Assembly: GCA_009869945.1 (NCBI GenBank)
Contig: WIXG01000005.1
Span: 62,001-126,000 of the forward strand
Direction: 5' to 3'
From: Mesaphorura yosii
Taxonomy: Eukaryota > Arthropoda > Collembola > Poduromorpha > Tullbergiidae
DNA: 64,000 nucleotides
The position numbers and the translations under genes are program-made. Shown piece after piece: positions 45,711 through 57,700 of this stretch. The notes beneath the pieces are model-generated. The model saw only the letters and a program-made list of their open reading frames with translations. It did no database searches and was not told the origin of the DNA. Every line of letters starts with the position of its first letter. Position 1 is the stretch's first letter.

Positions 45711-46618
45711 CAGTTGCTTAAAATGGATTAGTTTTATTCACAAAAAAGTAAGGATAGTTGTTTTCTGGCGAATGAACAATTGACGAGTAAAACTCGAGTC
45801 CGATTTTCGCAACGTTCTTATAGTCATACGTGGATCAGGTCTCGAGTGCACAAATTGCGCGTGTAGAATTCCGTGTCATTTTGAAGCGCTTTGTGTACCA
45901 TAATTTCACAAATAACCCACTTGAAATTTGCACTTCGCGGACTACAATTTGTGTGGATGATGGCATGAGCAGTGATAAGTAAATGCCAACTGCCGAGATA
46001 GCACACTGCACGAAAATATTTGCGAGATACTTGAAAAGCTATTTTTACTTAGCCAATTGAAATTTTTCCATTCCAGCCGTCTTCAATACAATGCTAGGGT
46101 TCAGGTAACCTCGATTGCCTTGAGCCTTGGCCCTGCCCTGCTCTCAGTTGCATTCTCGCAACTGAATCGCAGTTTGTTTTGAAACAATGAGGTAGTCAAA
46201 TCAATCGTGTTTCATAATTTAAATACCTTTGTGATTATCACATGGCATGATATTTTCGGATTAATGGATGATAAATGTAATTGATATCCAGCAATTCACT
46301 AGGGTTCTCAGGTAATGAATGCTATGTGTTCACCTTATCACGTCATTAATGCTTCAAGAATTACGAAAGCTGCTTGTCGCCGTGTAATGGTCAGCGGACT
46401 CGACCATCGGGAAGGATGGCGGTCAGACGACTTGCTCCGATGGTCGGACAGATGGTCGTCGGTCTTGTTAGGACGACATTGATGATAACATAATATGCAT
46501 GAGTAAGATCATTATTTAGGAAGGCACGACTCCACCAGTAAAGATTGAACCAGCATTTGAGTCGCTGGTGCCATCATATTTGTCCTGAGTGCAGAATCTT
46601 TACAGTCTCTTGCCGAAA
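45711..46618. other. Spacer between member I and gustatory receptor 2
   Basis: Opposing starts flank about 900 bases. No exon was recognised. A TCGGACAGATGGTCGTCGG-like GC-rich patch near 46400-46460 is unexplained. Confidence 0.4.
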
Positions 46619-48110
46619 ATGAGTGGAACTTACTTCGTAGAGCCCCTGGGTGAGCCGAAGGGTAGAGTCCAGCTCTCCAACACCAAAAAGAACACGAAAT
46701 CACTTTTTACAAGTTTGGAGAACGTATCGCCTGAACTCTTTCTGGCAACGATCTTTCACCCGATTTTGCTGGCTACGAAATTTGTTGGCGTGCTCCCCAT
46801 TTACGTCTTGCGTGATGCAGGAGGCACGAGTCAAACGAATCAAGAAGGTTACGAAGTGGGATCAGCGTACTTCAAATGCTTCTCATCAAAGACCGCCATC
46901 TCCTTGCTGCTCATAATTGGACTGGCAGCCACAACGGCAAGCGTGGCGCCATTCTTCTTTGATACGGCTCTAAACGCCCGAACTCAATTTATGGAGCTGA
47001 TTGCGCAGGTCGCATTCACAGGTGCGCAGTTTTTCGCGGCCAGTTTGACAATGGTCTTGATCCAGTGGATGAGCCGCAAGCTTTGTATCATTTGGTATGG
47101 GCTTCATCAAGTCACAACATACCTCGGAAGAAATGGCAAGATTTCCTGCGCTGATTTTCAGTTAACCTACATTTTATCCCTTACAACGATTGTATTTTGG
47201 GTCGGCTTCACGATCGGCTACTGCATATTCAATGCGATCATTTACTACCCAAGACTTAAAGCGTACCATGGAGGGAAGGTTCAAGCGGTCCATTTTGGTG
47301 TGTTCATGCTATTTACGGCGCTGATTTCAACACATGTCATACATTCGATGATATTCGGTACAATTTGTTGCGCAATCACCCAATCATTCTCGGCGTTATC
47401 AAAATTGGCGAACCAGGGCATAAGCACAAACCAGTCAACTTTGCACAGCGAGCTGAACAAGTTTACGAAGTTTCTCGAAACGTACGAGCAGCTGGTTGGA
47501 CTGGTCCACCTTTTGAACAGCACGTATGGGGCGTACTTTATCGTGCAACTGGTGGGCTTCATTGTGTGCGTGCTGTCAAATGTGCTGGCTATCGTTGCTG
47601 ATCATCACGATCCTGAAATACTTCTCGCACACATTGCGTCCATATCATCGTACATGGTTTGGTTGTTTGCTATCGGTTCAACGGGCGAAAGAGTCCACAG
47701 AGCGGTTAGTCAAGTACCTCGTAAAATGCAGGCTTAACTTGCCTGATTATATACATTGGTGGTTTTATTGCATTCACAGACTTGTAAATGTCGGGATTCA
47801 TTGCGGATTGCATCGCTAAAATTCAAAATTCCGGTAGAATAGAAGTATTTTACACACGAAATTATTAGATTGAAGCTGTTTCAATACCATTACAGGGTCG
47901 AGTTGTCTACATGAAGCTGGGGGACACTCCTCCGTTCATAACAGCGCTGGGGTTCTTCAACATTAATCGACGATTGATTGCTAATGTAAATGAGTTGAGA
48001 ACGAATGTTATGAGAACGTCAGTGTACCTTCGTTACAAATGTTGCAGGTGCTTGGCACCCTTACAACCTACCTGGTCGTCCTGATGCAGTTCAAGATCTC
48101 TTCTGAATAG
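46619..48110 (+). CDS. Gustatory-type chemoreceptor 2 (7tm_7)
   Basis: Four exons (46619-47713, 47780-47833, 47896-47985, 48048-48110), all phase-0 introns, give 433 residues. The first exon carries six hydrophobic helices (for example ISLLLIIGLAATTASVAPFF and FIVQLVGFIVCVLSNVLAI). The third and fourth exons hold GFFNINRRLIAN and TLTTYLVVLMQF, a textbook gustatory receptor TM7 signature. Receptor 1 (22193-23698) has the same four-exon plan, including an identical 90-base third exon, so the two are paralogues separated by the adaptor/stefin block. The short second exon (TCKCRDSLRIASLKFKIP) is the least certain part. Confidence 0.87.
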
Positions 48111-51100
48111 TGTTGAGTTATTTCACGCTCACGCTCATGCCAGATGTTGACTGCACTGAATCCCTTGGGGACACACTGATCTCCCAAATGCATTTGGATT
48201 TTGGATTTAATTCAGCACGGTCTTAACTTCATTAAGCATCTCATTTATTCAGTAATTGTATTAAACCATCTACGGAACAACCCAAATAGCTAGAGCATCC
48301 ACGCAATTAATTGTGCTCGCCCCCTTCGTGGCCTGACAAACGAAATTGCTATCCATCACTCATCACAGCAGCGGCGATTTCTTGCGCTGGTTATGCTTTT
48401 GTGCTGCTCATGTTCAAGAGCCAGTGTTCATATTTTGACTAACGCTCGAACTCGAACGAACCCTCCTCAACTCAGATGTCAAGTCAAACGTGTCTCGAGA
48501 AAAGAACAGCTCGCTCGTCCTGAATCTCGAATCTGAAGAGCGGTTTCTGGCTGTCCACTTGGCACTGTCAGCGAAAGGCGAAAGAAACGCTTGGTTTTGC
48601 TACTTGTGAGTGGCGACTTGCTACTACAATGAAACGACACAACATGAGCATGTGCTCGAGAAATAAAGAATTGTCATGAAAAATGTTCTCCGTTACTACG
48701 TGACTTCCTGTACAAGATTTGATAGTGTGTTTCCTTGTCCAACGCACCATGAACGACGATGTCTTAAGAATTCCAACTATTCTGCTCGCATTCTTTCCTT
48801 TATTATGACAGCACGTAATATAAGTAAACTATTTGGAAGTTTCATAATCTCATTCTTATCTGTAATATTTGCAAGATAAGAATTTCGGCGTCAAAAATAT
48901 AATTTCTAGTGGTCAGTATTTCGTTGGAAGGTTGAGAATAATCGAAAAGTCAAAGAGGTCAAAGCCAAAATGTCAATATGGGAAGAAAACTTGAGCGCTT
49001 TTGATGCAGATACCATGCGTCATGTCGTATCAAAGGATCTTAGACCTTAATGTATTTACATACAACAACAATAACTTCAAAGATTCAAAGCCTAGCATCT
49101 TGGAAGCAATACGTTTATCATATTCTTTTGTTATTCTGCAGATCAGACACAGAAGGAGGGGAATGGAAGAAAAGCCCTTTTTGATCTTCCGCTGTCCATT
49201 TGATATACAAAACACAAAATATCTGTTTTAAAGCCTTCCTTGGCCTGCCTGGATCATATTTTGGCTTTTATCGTTCTGCTCTCCATATTTTTTACTGCGT
49301 GCATAGAAATTTACTTTGTCATTCCCTGCCTCGCCCTGCCAGACTTTAAGACGGGAAATATGAATTTTATGATTCATTTAAGTAATGTTTCTTGTGCGCA
49401 TCTCACCAACTCTCAAAAGATGTAGATCGAAGATCTAGACTCAACTCAAATCTCTTGGGCCCCACAAATAAACTCATTCCACAGCATTTCCTGAAGAGCT
49501 CATCGTTTTATGGCAACGATTATCCCGTTACCATCATCCACATCCACCCTGATAACTCCGCAATTTGTTTAAAAGTTATGCGTGCTTAATCTTGCGTCAC
49601 TTCGCTGGTAATGCGGTGGTTTCCGCTGTTCCAGTGTGGCGTAATGGGGCAGTTATGAGAAATTACCTACCCGTATTCATTGGTACTTCATTCTCCCTTA
49701 TCACGACGATGACGCGATTGTGAAAGTGTTGACGACGGCCATGCGATATGGTCATTATCACCCACACTAACTTGGGTATTTCACTGAACCCAGAAAAAAG
49801 ACACTTCTTGTTGATTGCTATTAAGAACAGTCGGCTGCACACACTTGATTTTAGCGGCGGCCTCAGAATTACATTTCAAATTAGATCATGAATGATATTA
49901 ATCGCTGGGGACCTGAATAAATTCGGCAGAATCTCTCACGTGTGGCTTGTCCGTTGATTGAGTTGTTTGTCTCAAGTGGCACTGGTTTGCAAGGATTGCT
50001 TCGAAGAACTCCATTGCAAAAGGAAACTATTTCTTTTTCTTTGTACTTTATCAAGTCACTTACAAGGAAATAGAATGCCTTCGTGTTCAGGCTCATCTGT
50101 CTAAGTTTGGTATTCAGTCGCCCCTTCTCTTGCAGTCTGCACACGGTTCAGGTTTTGGCCCTCTCAAGGTTTCTCGTCTCTCCGGCTAGACGCATTACTG
50201 TACCGTACAGCGTAATAGTTAAGTAGTACTATGATAGTATGCATGGCCACATGTGTTTTTCGACGTCTCTCTCGACACAAGGCACAAGCACGAGGAGAAA
50301 GTAAATTTCATTCTCTGAATTTTTCTGTGTCTCGAGAACCAGTGAGAACTCTCTTTCCGCTTTCTCTCTCCATTCGAACCGGACTCGCGCTCAGTACCGT
50401 TTAAGTTGCGTCTCGTCTCATAACAAAAATACTCTTCTTCGTCTCGTCTCATTTGTGAGTGCGCATCTTGCGTCTTGCGACAGTTTACAGTGAAAATATT
50501 ACCTCGGATTCTGTATTTCTGCATAAAAACACAATAAATTTTAACAGGCAGTAAATTACATTTCTTTATTACAAATTGATGTTGTTTCGTCGCCTGCTCC
50601 GTAAGTTGTATGTTTGAGTGGTGTTTCTTTATGAGTTTTCGACACCGCGCTGCACAAAACTGAGATTAAGTGACAGCGAATTTGCAAATTGAGAAAAACC
50701 GGCGGTCTCGACTGCGACGTTGTCAGTGAAATGCAAAACCGAAGTCTAGCCAAGCGTCGAAAGGCACTTGAAGACGAAAAGCCCGTCACGTCAGTTGGAA
50801 TGTCATGTTTGCGGCTAATGCAGTTACTTAAAAGATATTGCGATTTTTCATTTTGCGGTACAAGTTGGCTGCTGCACATTATTGTGTGATTGAGTGTGAG
50901 AAAAGAAGTGCCCGGAGAAAGTATCACTTTTCCTCGCGAAAGTATGTTTGGAAAGATAGCTGTTCTTTTTCACTGTCTCCGTACTCACTCACCATAACTC
51001 ATCCAAAAATATGTACAATGAAGAAGTCGACTGTGTAGCGTGCTGCGTTGTGGTTTTTCATAATCCGAGTTACTTTTCAACTTCAGCAACAATTTAAAAT

Positions 51101-51575
51101 GCATGCCGTATCAAAATGGAATGAAACTCGACGCCTGTAAAGTGAAAAGCGAGTCCTCATCCTCACTTTCGCCCGTCTATTAAATGCAGAAGGCAGAAAC
51201 CCTCGCTGAGCTGAGCGAAGAATGAGAACATTCAACGCAGAAGACAATTTTTATACGGTTTGAAGAACTCTCTCTGGAAATACGAGACGCAAGAGTCATT
51301 CGTACAAAGTCCTATTCAGAGGAAACTGCGAAGAAAACTTGAGAATAGAAAGTTGAAACTTTTGTCGTTGTTTTCGTGAGCTGGATGCGGGAATAATTAA
51401 GAGAGCGGGACGATACGGGTGATGAACTACGGGACACAAAACAAAATCTTCAAAGAGTGTCGGCTAACAACAACTGTACACGTGAAAAATGTGAAACTCG
51501 AGTAACGTGCTTTCAAATACACGACCTAATTCGCCTAATTACAGAGTGTCAGATTTATTTTTCTCATTCTCGTTA
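48111..51575. other. Intergenic region upstream of the class C GPCR
   Basis: About 3.5 kb without a recognisable exon. A short direct repeat of CGTCTCGTCTCA occurs near 50408-50420 and 50440-50451. It probably includes regulatory DNA and 5' UTR exons of the receptor. Confidence 0.45.
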
Positions 51576-54500
51576 ATGATGAGGGGTCTGGATTTACTGT
51601 TCGTACTTTTGATACTGCTGAGCTGGCGCAGATTAAGCAGCTACAGCTCGCGACTGTTGGACGCTTCTGATGAAGAGGAATTGGACTATGAAATAGCGTC
51701 ATGGTTGAATGACGAGTTGGAAGGGTTTGGCGATGGTGATGGTGAAATTGAGTATGATAATGATCATGCTCACACATTCGCGTCGGTTTTCGACTATCCG
51801 CCGTTGCCCGCATCCGATCGACAAGATTATCAGCATCACGAGCATCGCATTCGACACCATCACGGACAGAATACCAAAAAGCGGCGGCACAAGGATGCTG
51901 ATGCTTCAGACGAAATGAGTTTATACCCTCCGTTGCAGGGCAGTGGAAGGTACGATTTAATGAAAGATCTCAAATCCCACGTGGGCGCATTTCGCCAGAG
52001 AAATTACAACCACGCCGAGCGAAGAAATCAACTTGTGCGGCATGCGACGAGATTTCTAAACAAGTACCTCAGCAAATTCACCGACGACGACATTACTTCG
52101 CCCGACTCGGCCGTCATGAGACATCATCTTCCAATTTCCAACCTGACCATTTCGCAGCTGATTGAGAACCTTCGCGGTCTGCGCGCCCGCCGACGGCGCT
52201 CGTCGATTGTGAACAATCTCAAATTGACAGGTGTGATTAGTACGAGTGGGTCGAGTGCGACTGCGGCCGGTGATTTATCAAAAGGCGGTGCGAGTTCGTT
52301 GGCAAGGCCCACGAAGAAAGTAGCAGAGATTGATGGTGAAATAGTGCTCGGTGGTCTCATGATGGTTCATGAGAGAGGAGATACAATCACTTGTGGTCCA
52401 ATCATGCCCCAGGTTTGCATTTTTCTCTCTTCTGCATCCCGCCGGTCCACAGCGGCAACAGCGGGGAACAAATCTCGCGATTCCATCACACTTCTCGGTT
52501 CTTGTAAAGTTGCCAACTTCTGGCCTGGCCTGCCACAAGTTATAAACATGCAATAAATCTTGACCTTATTGCGTGTACATTGAATATTTCTGACAGCAAA
52601 ATATTTATCAAGAGGAGTGTCAGTCTAAAGTTCACATATTGTGGCTGAATGAAGAAAAATGAAAGTAGGAAAGTCTGACGGGCAAAGCACACCACAAACA
52701 AGAAGTTTGCGGGTCTGCGACGAACTTTCCCAGCGCTTTCATGCCTACTTGGCTTGGCCATGCGATGCGCGGCAAGTGGCAAGTTCTTTACTACGCGATT
52801 AACTCGCCATATTTCACATTATTTTGAACTGTGTGGCCGCACCGCACAAATGTAAAAGTTTCTCATACAAAAACTACCGACAGACTACAGACTTTGTGCA
52901 AGCAACAAGCTGTGGAACTACTTTTGAGGTGGTTTGATTGTAATTTATCAACGAAGAATTGAGTGAAGGAATTTCATACAATAAGTTCCAACCACGGTAA
53001 AAATGGGAACTTATGCCAAGATGTCATGTCATTGTCAGCCAATGTGAGTAGTGAGTATTAGCGATTTGCGGCTTTTGTTGCACAAATATGCACTGAGTCT
53101 AGTCTCTTTCCCGACTCACTGAATTTGAATTGGAAAGAGTAAAATCAAATTTGAGAGGCACGCATAGAGAACAGAAAAGAGCGAAGGGAAAGTGGAAAAC
53201 TCTGATTAGAATAATAAGATACGATACTCAACTTTGTCACTCTGCATCGGCCTTCCCGGAGTGGATGAGTTGGAATTGAGACCCAGTCTAACTTTTAAAG
53301 CCCCAATAAAGATAGGAGGACGAGTGTAAGCGGTCTTTAAGTAGGCAAACACTGAAATTCTGGAGCATTTTCTGGTATTAATTATATTTACTCAGGAAGT
53401 GAACGAGTGCAATAAAAACACTAATAAGGCGGGAAGGTAGGCTTAGGCTCGCCGCTTCTCTTCGAATATTTTATTTCTACTTTCTCCAGCCGAAGTCCCT
53501 TCGAAGATATACAGGAAAAGCAAAAAGGAGTGAGCAACCAACCACCACATGCTAGGAAAGGCAGACGATGCGATGAGAAGAGAGGAGAAAATATTTATTT
53601 AATGATATTGGCCATAAAATGAAACATTTCATATTGGAGCCCCGAGCCCGCCCGCCTGCTTCAGCTGCGTCTTACCTTTTCTTCTCCTTGCAGCTCCTCA
53701 AGAGCCTTGCATATTGTTTGCATGCGTAATTACTTCTATCGTGTCTTCTCACTCATTCTGCTCTCTTTATCGCCGACAATTTTGTCGAGAAAGCCCAATT
53801 TTCTAGTACTTGTCCTTCGGATCCGATGCGATGCTTAGACTGCATTGTTTGCGCTCAATTAAGTATATTAGAACAGTATTAATTCCTTTTTAATGCCACG
53901 TGGGGAACAAAGCAAATGCTGCAGTCAGTTTGAGCCCCAATTTAGCGAAGAATGACACGGACGGGCTGCTGGGAGACTTCGCATGGAAATATGAAGGAAA
54001 GTTTCCGAGAGCAAGTCCCCGGATAATTTTTGACTCGGCTGCTTTCTTCGTAATGCTCTTGAGGGAGGTTTTCAATCTGCCTTTCACTTAAACTCTCATT
54101 AAGGCGTTATTTATTTTGGACAAGTTTAATATGAAGCGAGTGACGGTGATGGCGACAGCTTTTGGACAATTGGTCTCTGGTGCCTTCTGTGCATGAATGA
54201 CAGAGTGCATGAATAGAGAGCACTAAATCCCAGTTCTCAGAGGACAAGGACAAACAATTTACCTGAATCAGGTCGAACCAGAGGTGGCTAAGTTGTTACG
54301 TATTGATTATACAATTTATAATTTTATAACATATGAAAGTAAACGGTGCGATCACACTTCAAATAATGAAAAATAATAAAATGGGAACACTCAACAGGAC
54401 GCGTAAGGCGTAAATTATTTCTAAACACTTCACTAGTGTCGTGCTTTCTATTCCTTTCGTGTCCTGCCGACTTGGGACACTCATCCAAATTGTGTGCGGG

Positions 54501-54769
54501 ACCACCCGGGTCATAAGCCCAAAATTCGTCGAAGAATCACTGCACAACAGCGAATGGCCGTAGTGGACTAATAAACTTTTGGTGCCGTTTCATAAAAGCC
54601 TTTGTTTATGTAATTTAGGGTGGAATCCAAGCTCTGGAGACGATGCTCTACACTGTGGACAGGATCGAGGAGCTCAAATTGCTTCCTGGAATCAAACTCG
54701 GAGTCCATATCCTCGACGATTGTGATAAAGACACTTACGGCCTGGAACAGGCGGTTGACTTCATAAAAG
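51576..54769 (+). CDS. Metabotropic glutamate-like class C GPCR, 5' exons only
   Basis: Two coding exons are visible: 51576-52412 (279 codons) and 54619-54769 (50 codons, ending one base into a codon). The rest lies beyond the window. A signal peptide (MMRGLDLLFVLLILLSWRRL) is followed by a long acidic, His- and Arg-rich region, then the start of the Venus-flytrap ligand-binding domain: DGEIVLGGLMMVHERGDTIT, CGPIMPQ/GGIQALETMLY, LPGIKLGVHILDDCDKDTY and GLEQAVDFIKG. This block fits arthropod mGluR-type receptors and recalls the mangetout/mGluRB group. About 240 residues between the signal peptide and the binding domain is unusually long and looks disordered. The ATG at 51576 was chosen because it starts the signal peptide; an in-frame frame extends upstream to 51507. 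Splice sites are GTTTGC, AATTTAG and GTGAGT. Confidence 0.88.
52413..54618 (+). other. Intron 1 of the class C GPCR
   Basis: A 2.2 kb intron between the two visible coding exons. No nested gene was recognised on either strand. Confidence 0.7.
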
Positions 54770-57700
54770 GTGAGTGCTTTGGGTTTGGTATCCTTTCTCG
54801 GTCCGGCACTTTTGTGCAAAGGCTAGTAACGGTTATAATTAGTTTAATAGCTTCGTAACCATTGAATTGAACATGGGAATGAGAAATTTGAGATGCTACG
54901 CTTTCCGACATGAAAAAGCATCGCTCGCACGTCAATCTAGCTCCTCGTCCCAGCTTTCGCCTGATCCGATCGCGTTCTCTAGAGATCAATTTCTTCAGCT
55001 GGTTTCGTGTTATTCTGAATGACAGACAGACAGGCGCATCGGTGAAGGAACTTCAGTGCAGAAACTGATTAGTGAAAGAAATTGCATTATATTTCATCTC
55101 TGCCATTTCCTTACACATTTTGAGACACAACCGCTATGCAGTGCGGCTCAGAGGTTGTCTTGTCTTAATTCCTTTTTTCCGGGTGCGGCTTATTTGTTCA
55201 AGACCGTGTTTCATAAGACGTGAAGCATAACCTGTCTTCTGTAATCAGTGTGTGAACAAATAAAGATGGACATGGAAGAGGCTGATGATTTATAGGGAAG
55301 TTTTCTCTTTCACTGACTCGCCTCTCGGCTGCGCTTTCGGCCTTCGTTGAGACGAGGATGAGTAAATAGTCAGGACAAAAAGTATAATGAGAACAACAAT
55401 AAAGCAACATGGTGATGAAACTATAGTTTTATCATATAAGCTCAGTCCAAAGCAGTATAATAGACAGCTCTCAGCTCTGGCATGATTCTATTAAAAGCCT
55501 GCGCCTTCCTCAAAAGTTTGGAGACCGCTCTGCTCAGATTGACTGTATGGACGACACAACAAATTACAAAGTACAAGACTGACGTTGCAGAAATTGCATC
55601 AATTGAAGTGTAAAGAACAATCGCAGTGGGGACGTTACTGCAACTCTGCGCTGATTCCATTGGTTCGGGATTTTGGAAGACAAACTTCCAACTCCGAGCT
55701 TTCGCGGGCAGAGGAATCCAAACAAATTCCACCAAGGTCAGGCAAAACAACGAAGTGTGGCGTATCAGACAGTCAAGCTCACGAATCGCTGCATCTCGTA
55801 ATAGTTGTCTTCGCCCGTCACGGCTCGTACGTCAGCGTACAAAGTGCGAAACAAAAGAAAGTGAAAAAATGCACAGAGCGAAAAAATCGCTTAATTAAAC
55901 AAGAACTTTCCAGGATTCAAAAAAGTACGCGAAAGCGGCGAACCTTTTAGTCTGAACTTTCATCTCGGTGGTCTCGTTATAATTTTTTCAATTCATCTCT
56001 GCCCGCTGTGTTTATTTCCAGCTTCCTGTGAGTTGTCTCTCATACTTTTCATCTTAATTATTCCATCATCACATTTCGCAAAGCAAACAATCGCGAATCG
56101 CTTTTTATTAGTGTGCGCATTTTGCTTTTCCCAGCACTGCATAAATATCTGCCTGCCTTTGTCACGTGGTGGCCCTTGCCGCTCTATAACCTGTTGAGAG
56201 GCGAAACAGAAACTGGGACAAAAGTAAAACTAAAGTTTGTCGTAGGAAGTTTGCAGCGGCGGCAGCGGAATAATGTCAACTTATTGCAAGTGTGGACTCT
56301 TGACGAAGAAGAAGACGACGAAGGCAGCGTGAGAGACTTTTAAATTTTGTTCTGAGTAAATTTAAATCGACTTGTCGCAGACACGCGCTTCGCAGAAGAA
56401 ACCTTTGCATTTGCGTTACATAATACGCTGTATCGCTATGAAATGAGGTCCATAGCTCACTTTCACTTGTGCCTGTGTGCACAGAGCCCACATGTGTGTA
56501 TACAACACTTTATTTTGATTCAGTGCAGGACAGACTCGTATTTCACAGCAGCCCCCTTTTCTTAGACTAGACCGCACGTCACTATGCACGCCAAATTGTT
56601 GCTTGAGCAAACTGTGGAAGTGATATAGATTTTATGAAAGAAGGATGGACGACATTAACATCGTATTTCGCAGCACGTTGCTCGAGTTCCCATCTCTGAA
56701 TGAAAGTAAAAGTCCGAAGGCAAAGGCGAGCAGTGAGGAATAGGATCGTGAGAAAATAAAAGTCGAATGAATGAAAAGGTATAAATAATAATCATTTATA
56801 TCTCCACATGCAATGTGCCGCAATTGAAAAGAAAAAAATGCTCAAGCCAGCTCAAATATCTTTCAGCTGCCTCCTTTCTGATGTGGTTCTTTGGTTATGT
56901 GGATTCATTTTAATAAAACCGTACACAGAAGCGATAAATTGTTATGGAAGTCAGTAAACCGTAAGGCAGAATCTTCTGGCTTGCGCATTTTATGCCGAAC
57001 AGTAGCAATTTTTCTATTTCTACGAATTTCTTTCATTATTGCTGCAAAGTTTTGAAAAATTATGAAAAACCGTCATAATTTTTCTTTGCCAATACTCGAA
57101 TGACTGCGCTGCATCGCTCGAAGCCACTTTTTTCTCAAATAAACATGCAGATTTTGTGGATATTAAGCGAAGTGAAAGCAGAGAAAACACGCGACAGACG
57201 CGAAGTATTCCGTCCACCTGTTCAAATAGTTTTGGACAACATGTAAAAGGCGAGGCGGCTACGGCACAAAGTTTTGAAATGACAAATTACTTTGAAACAC
57301 GCATGATGAATATTTTCAGGATTTTTATTCCAGTGAATTCTTTTGTCTGGGATATTAAGACATGAAACTAAATGAGTTCGGCCTGCTCAGCCCAGCAATG
57401 GAGAGAAACAGCACGAGAGCACGACGCGTAGGACTTCGATTATTTCCTTTTGTTAAGTTTTTCTGAAAATGAAAGCCACCTGCTGCATCCCGAAGCGAAA
57501 ATTACCCAGCATGTTCAATGTTCAGTGTTCATGTTCAGGGCAACTCGTGTTGTGAATGGCGAATGAAATGGGAGTTTTTAATTTCAAAGAAAAGAAAATT
57601 ATGGAAAGAACAAAGGGCCAGACGAGACAAGGACGCGGGCGTATGCGTATTCTTTCTTCTTGCATTCTACAGCTTGATTAATTCATTTGTACGATGCACA

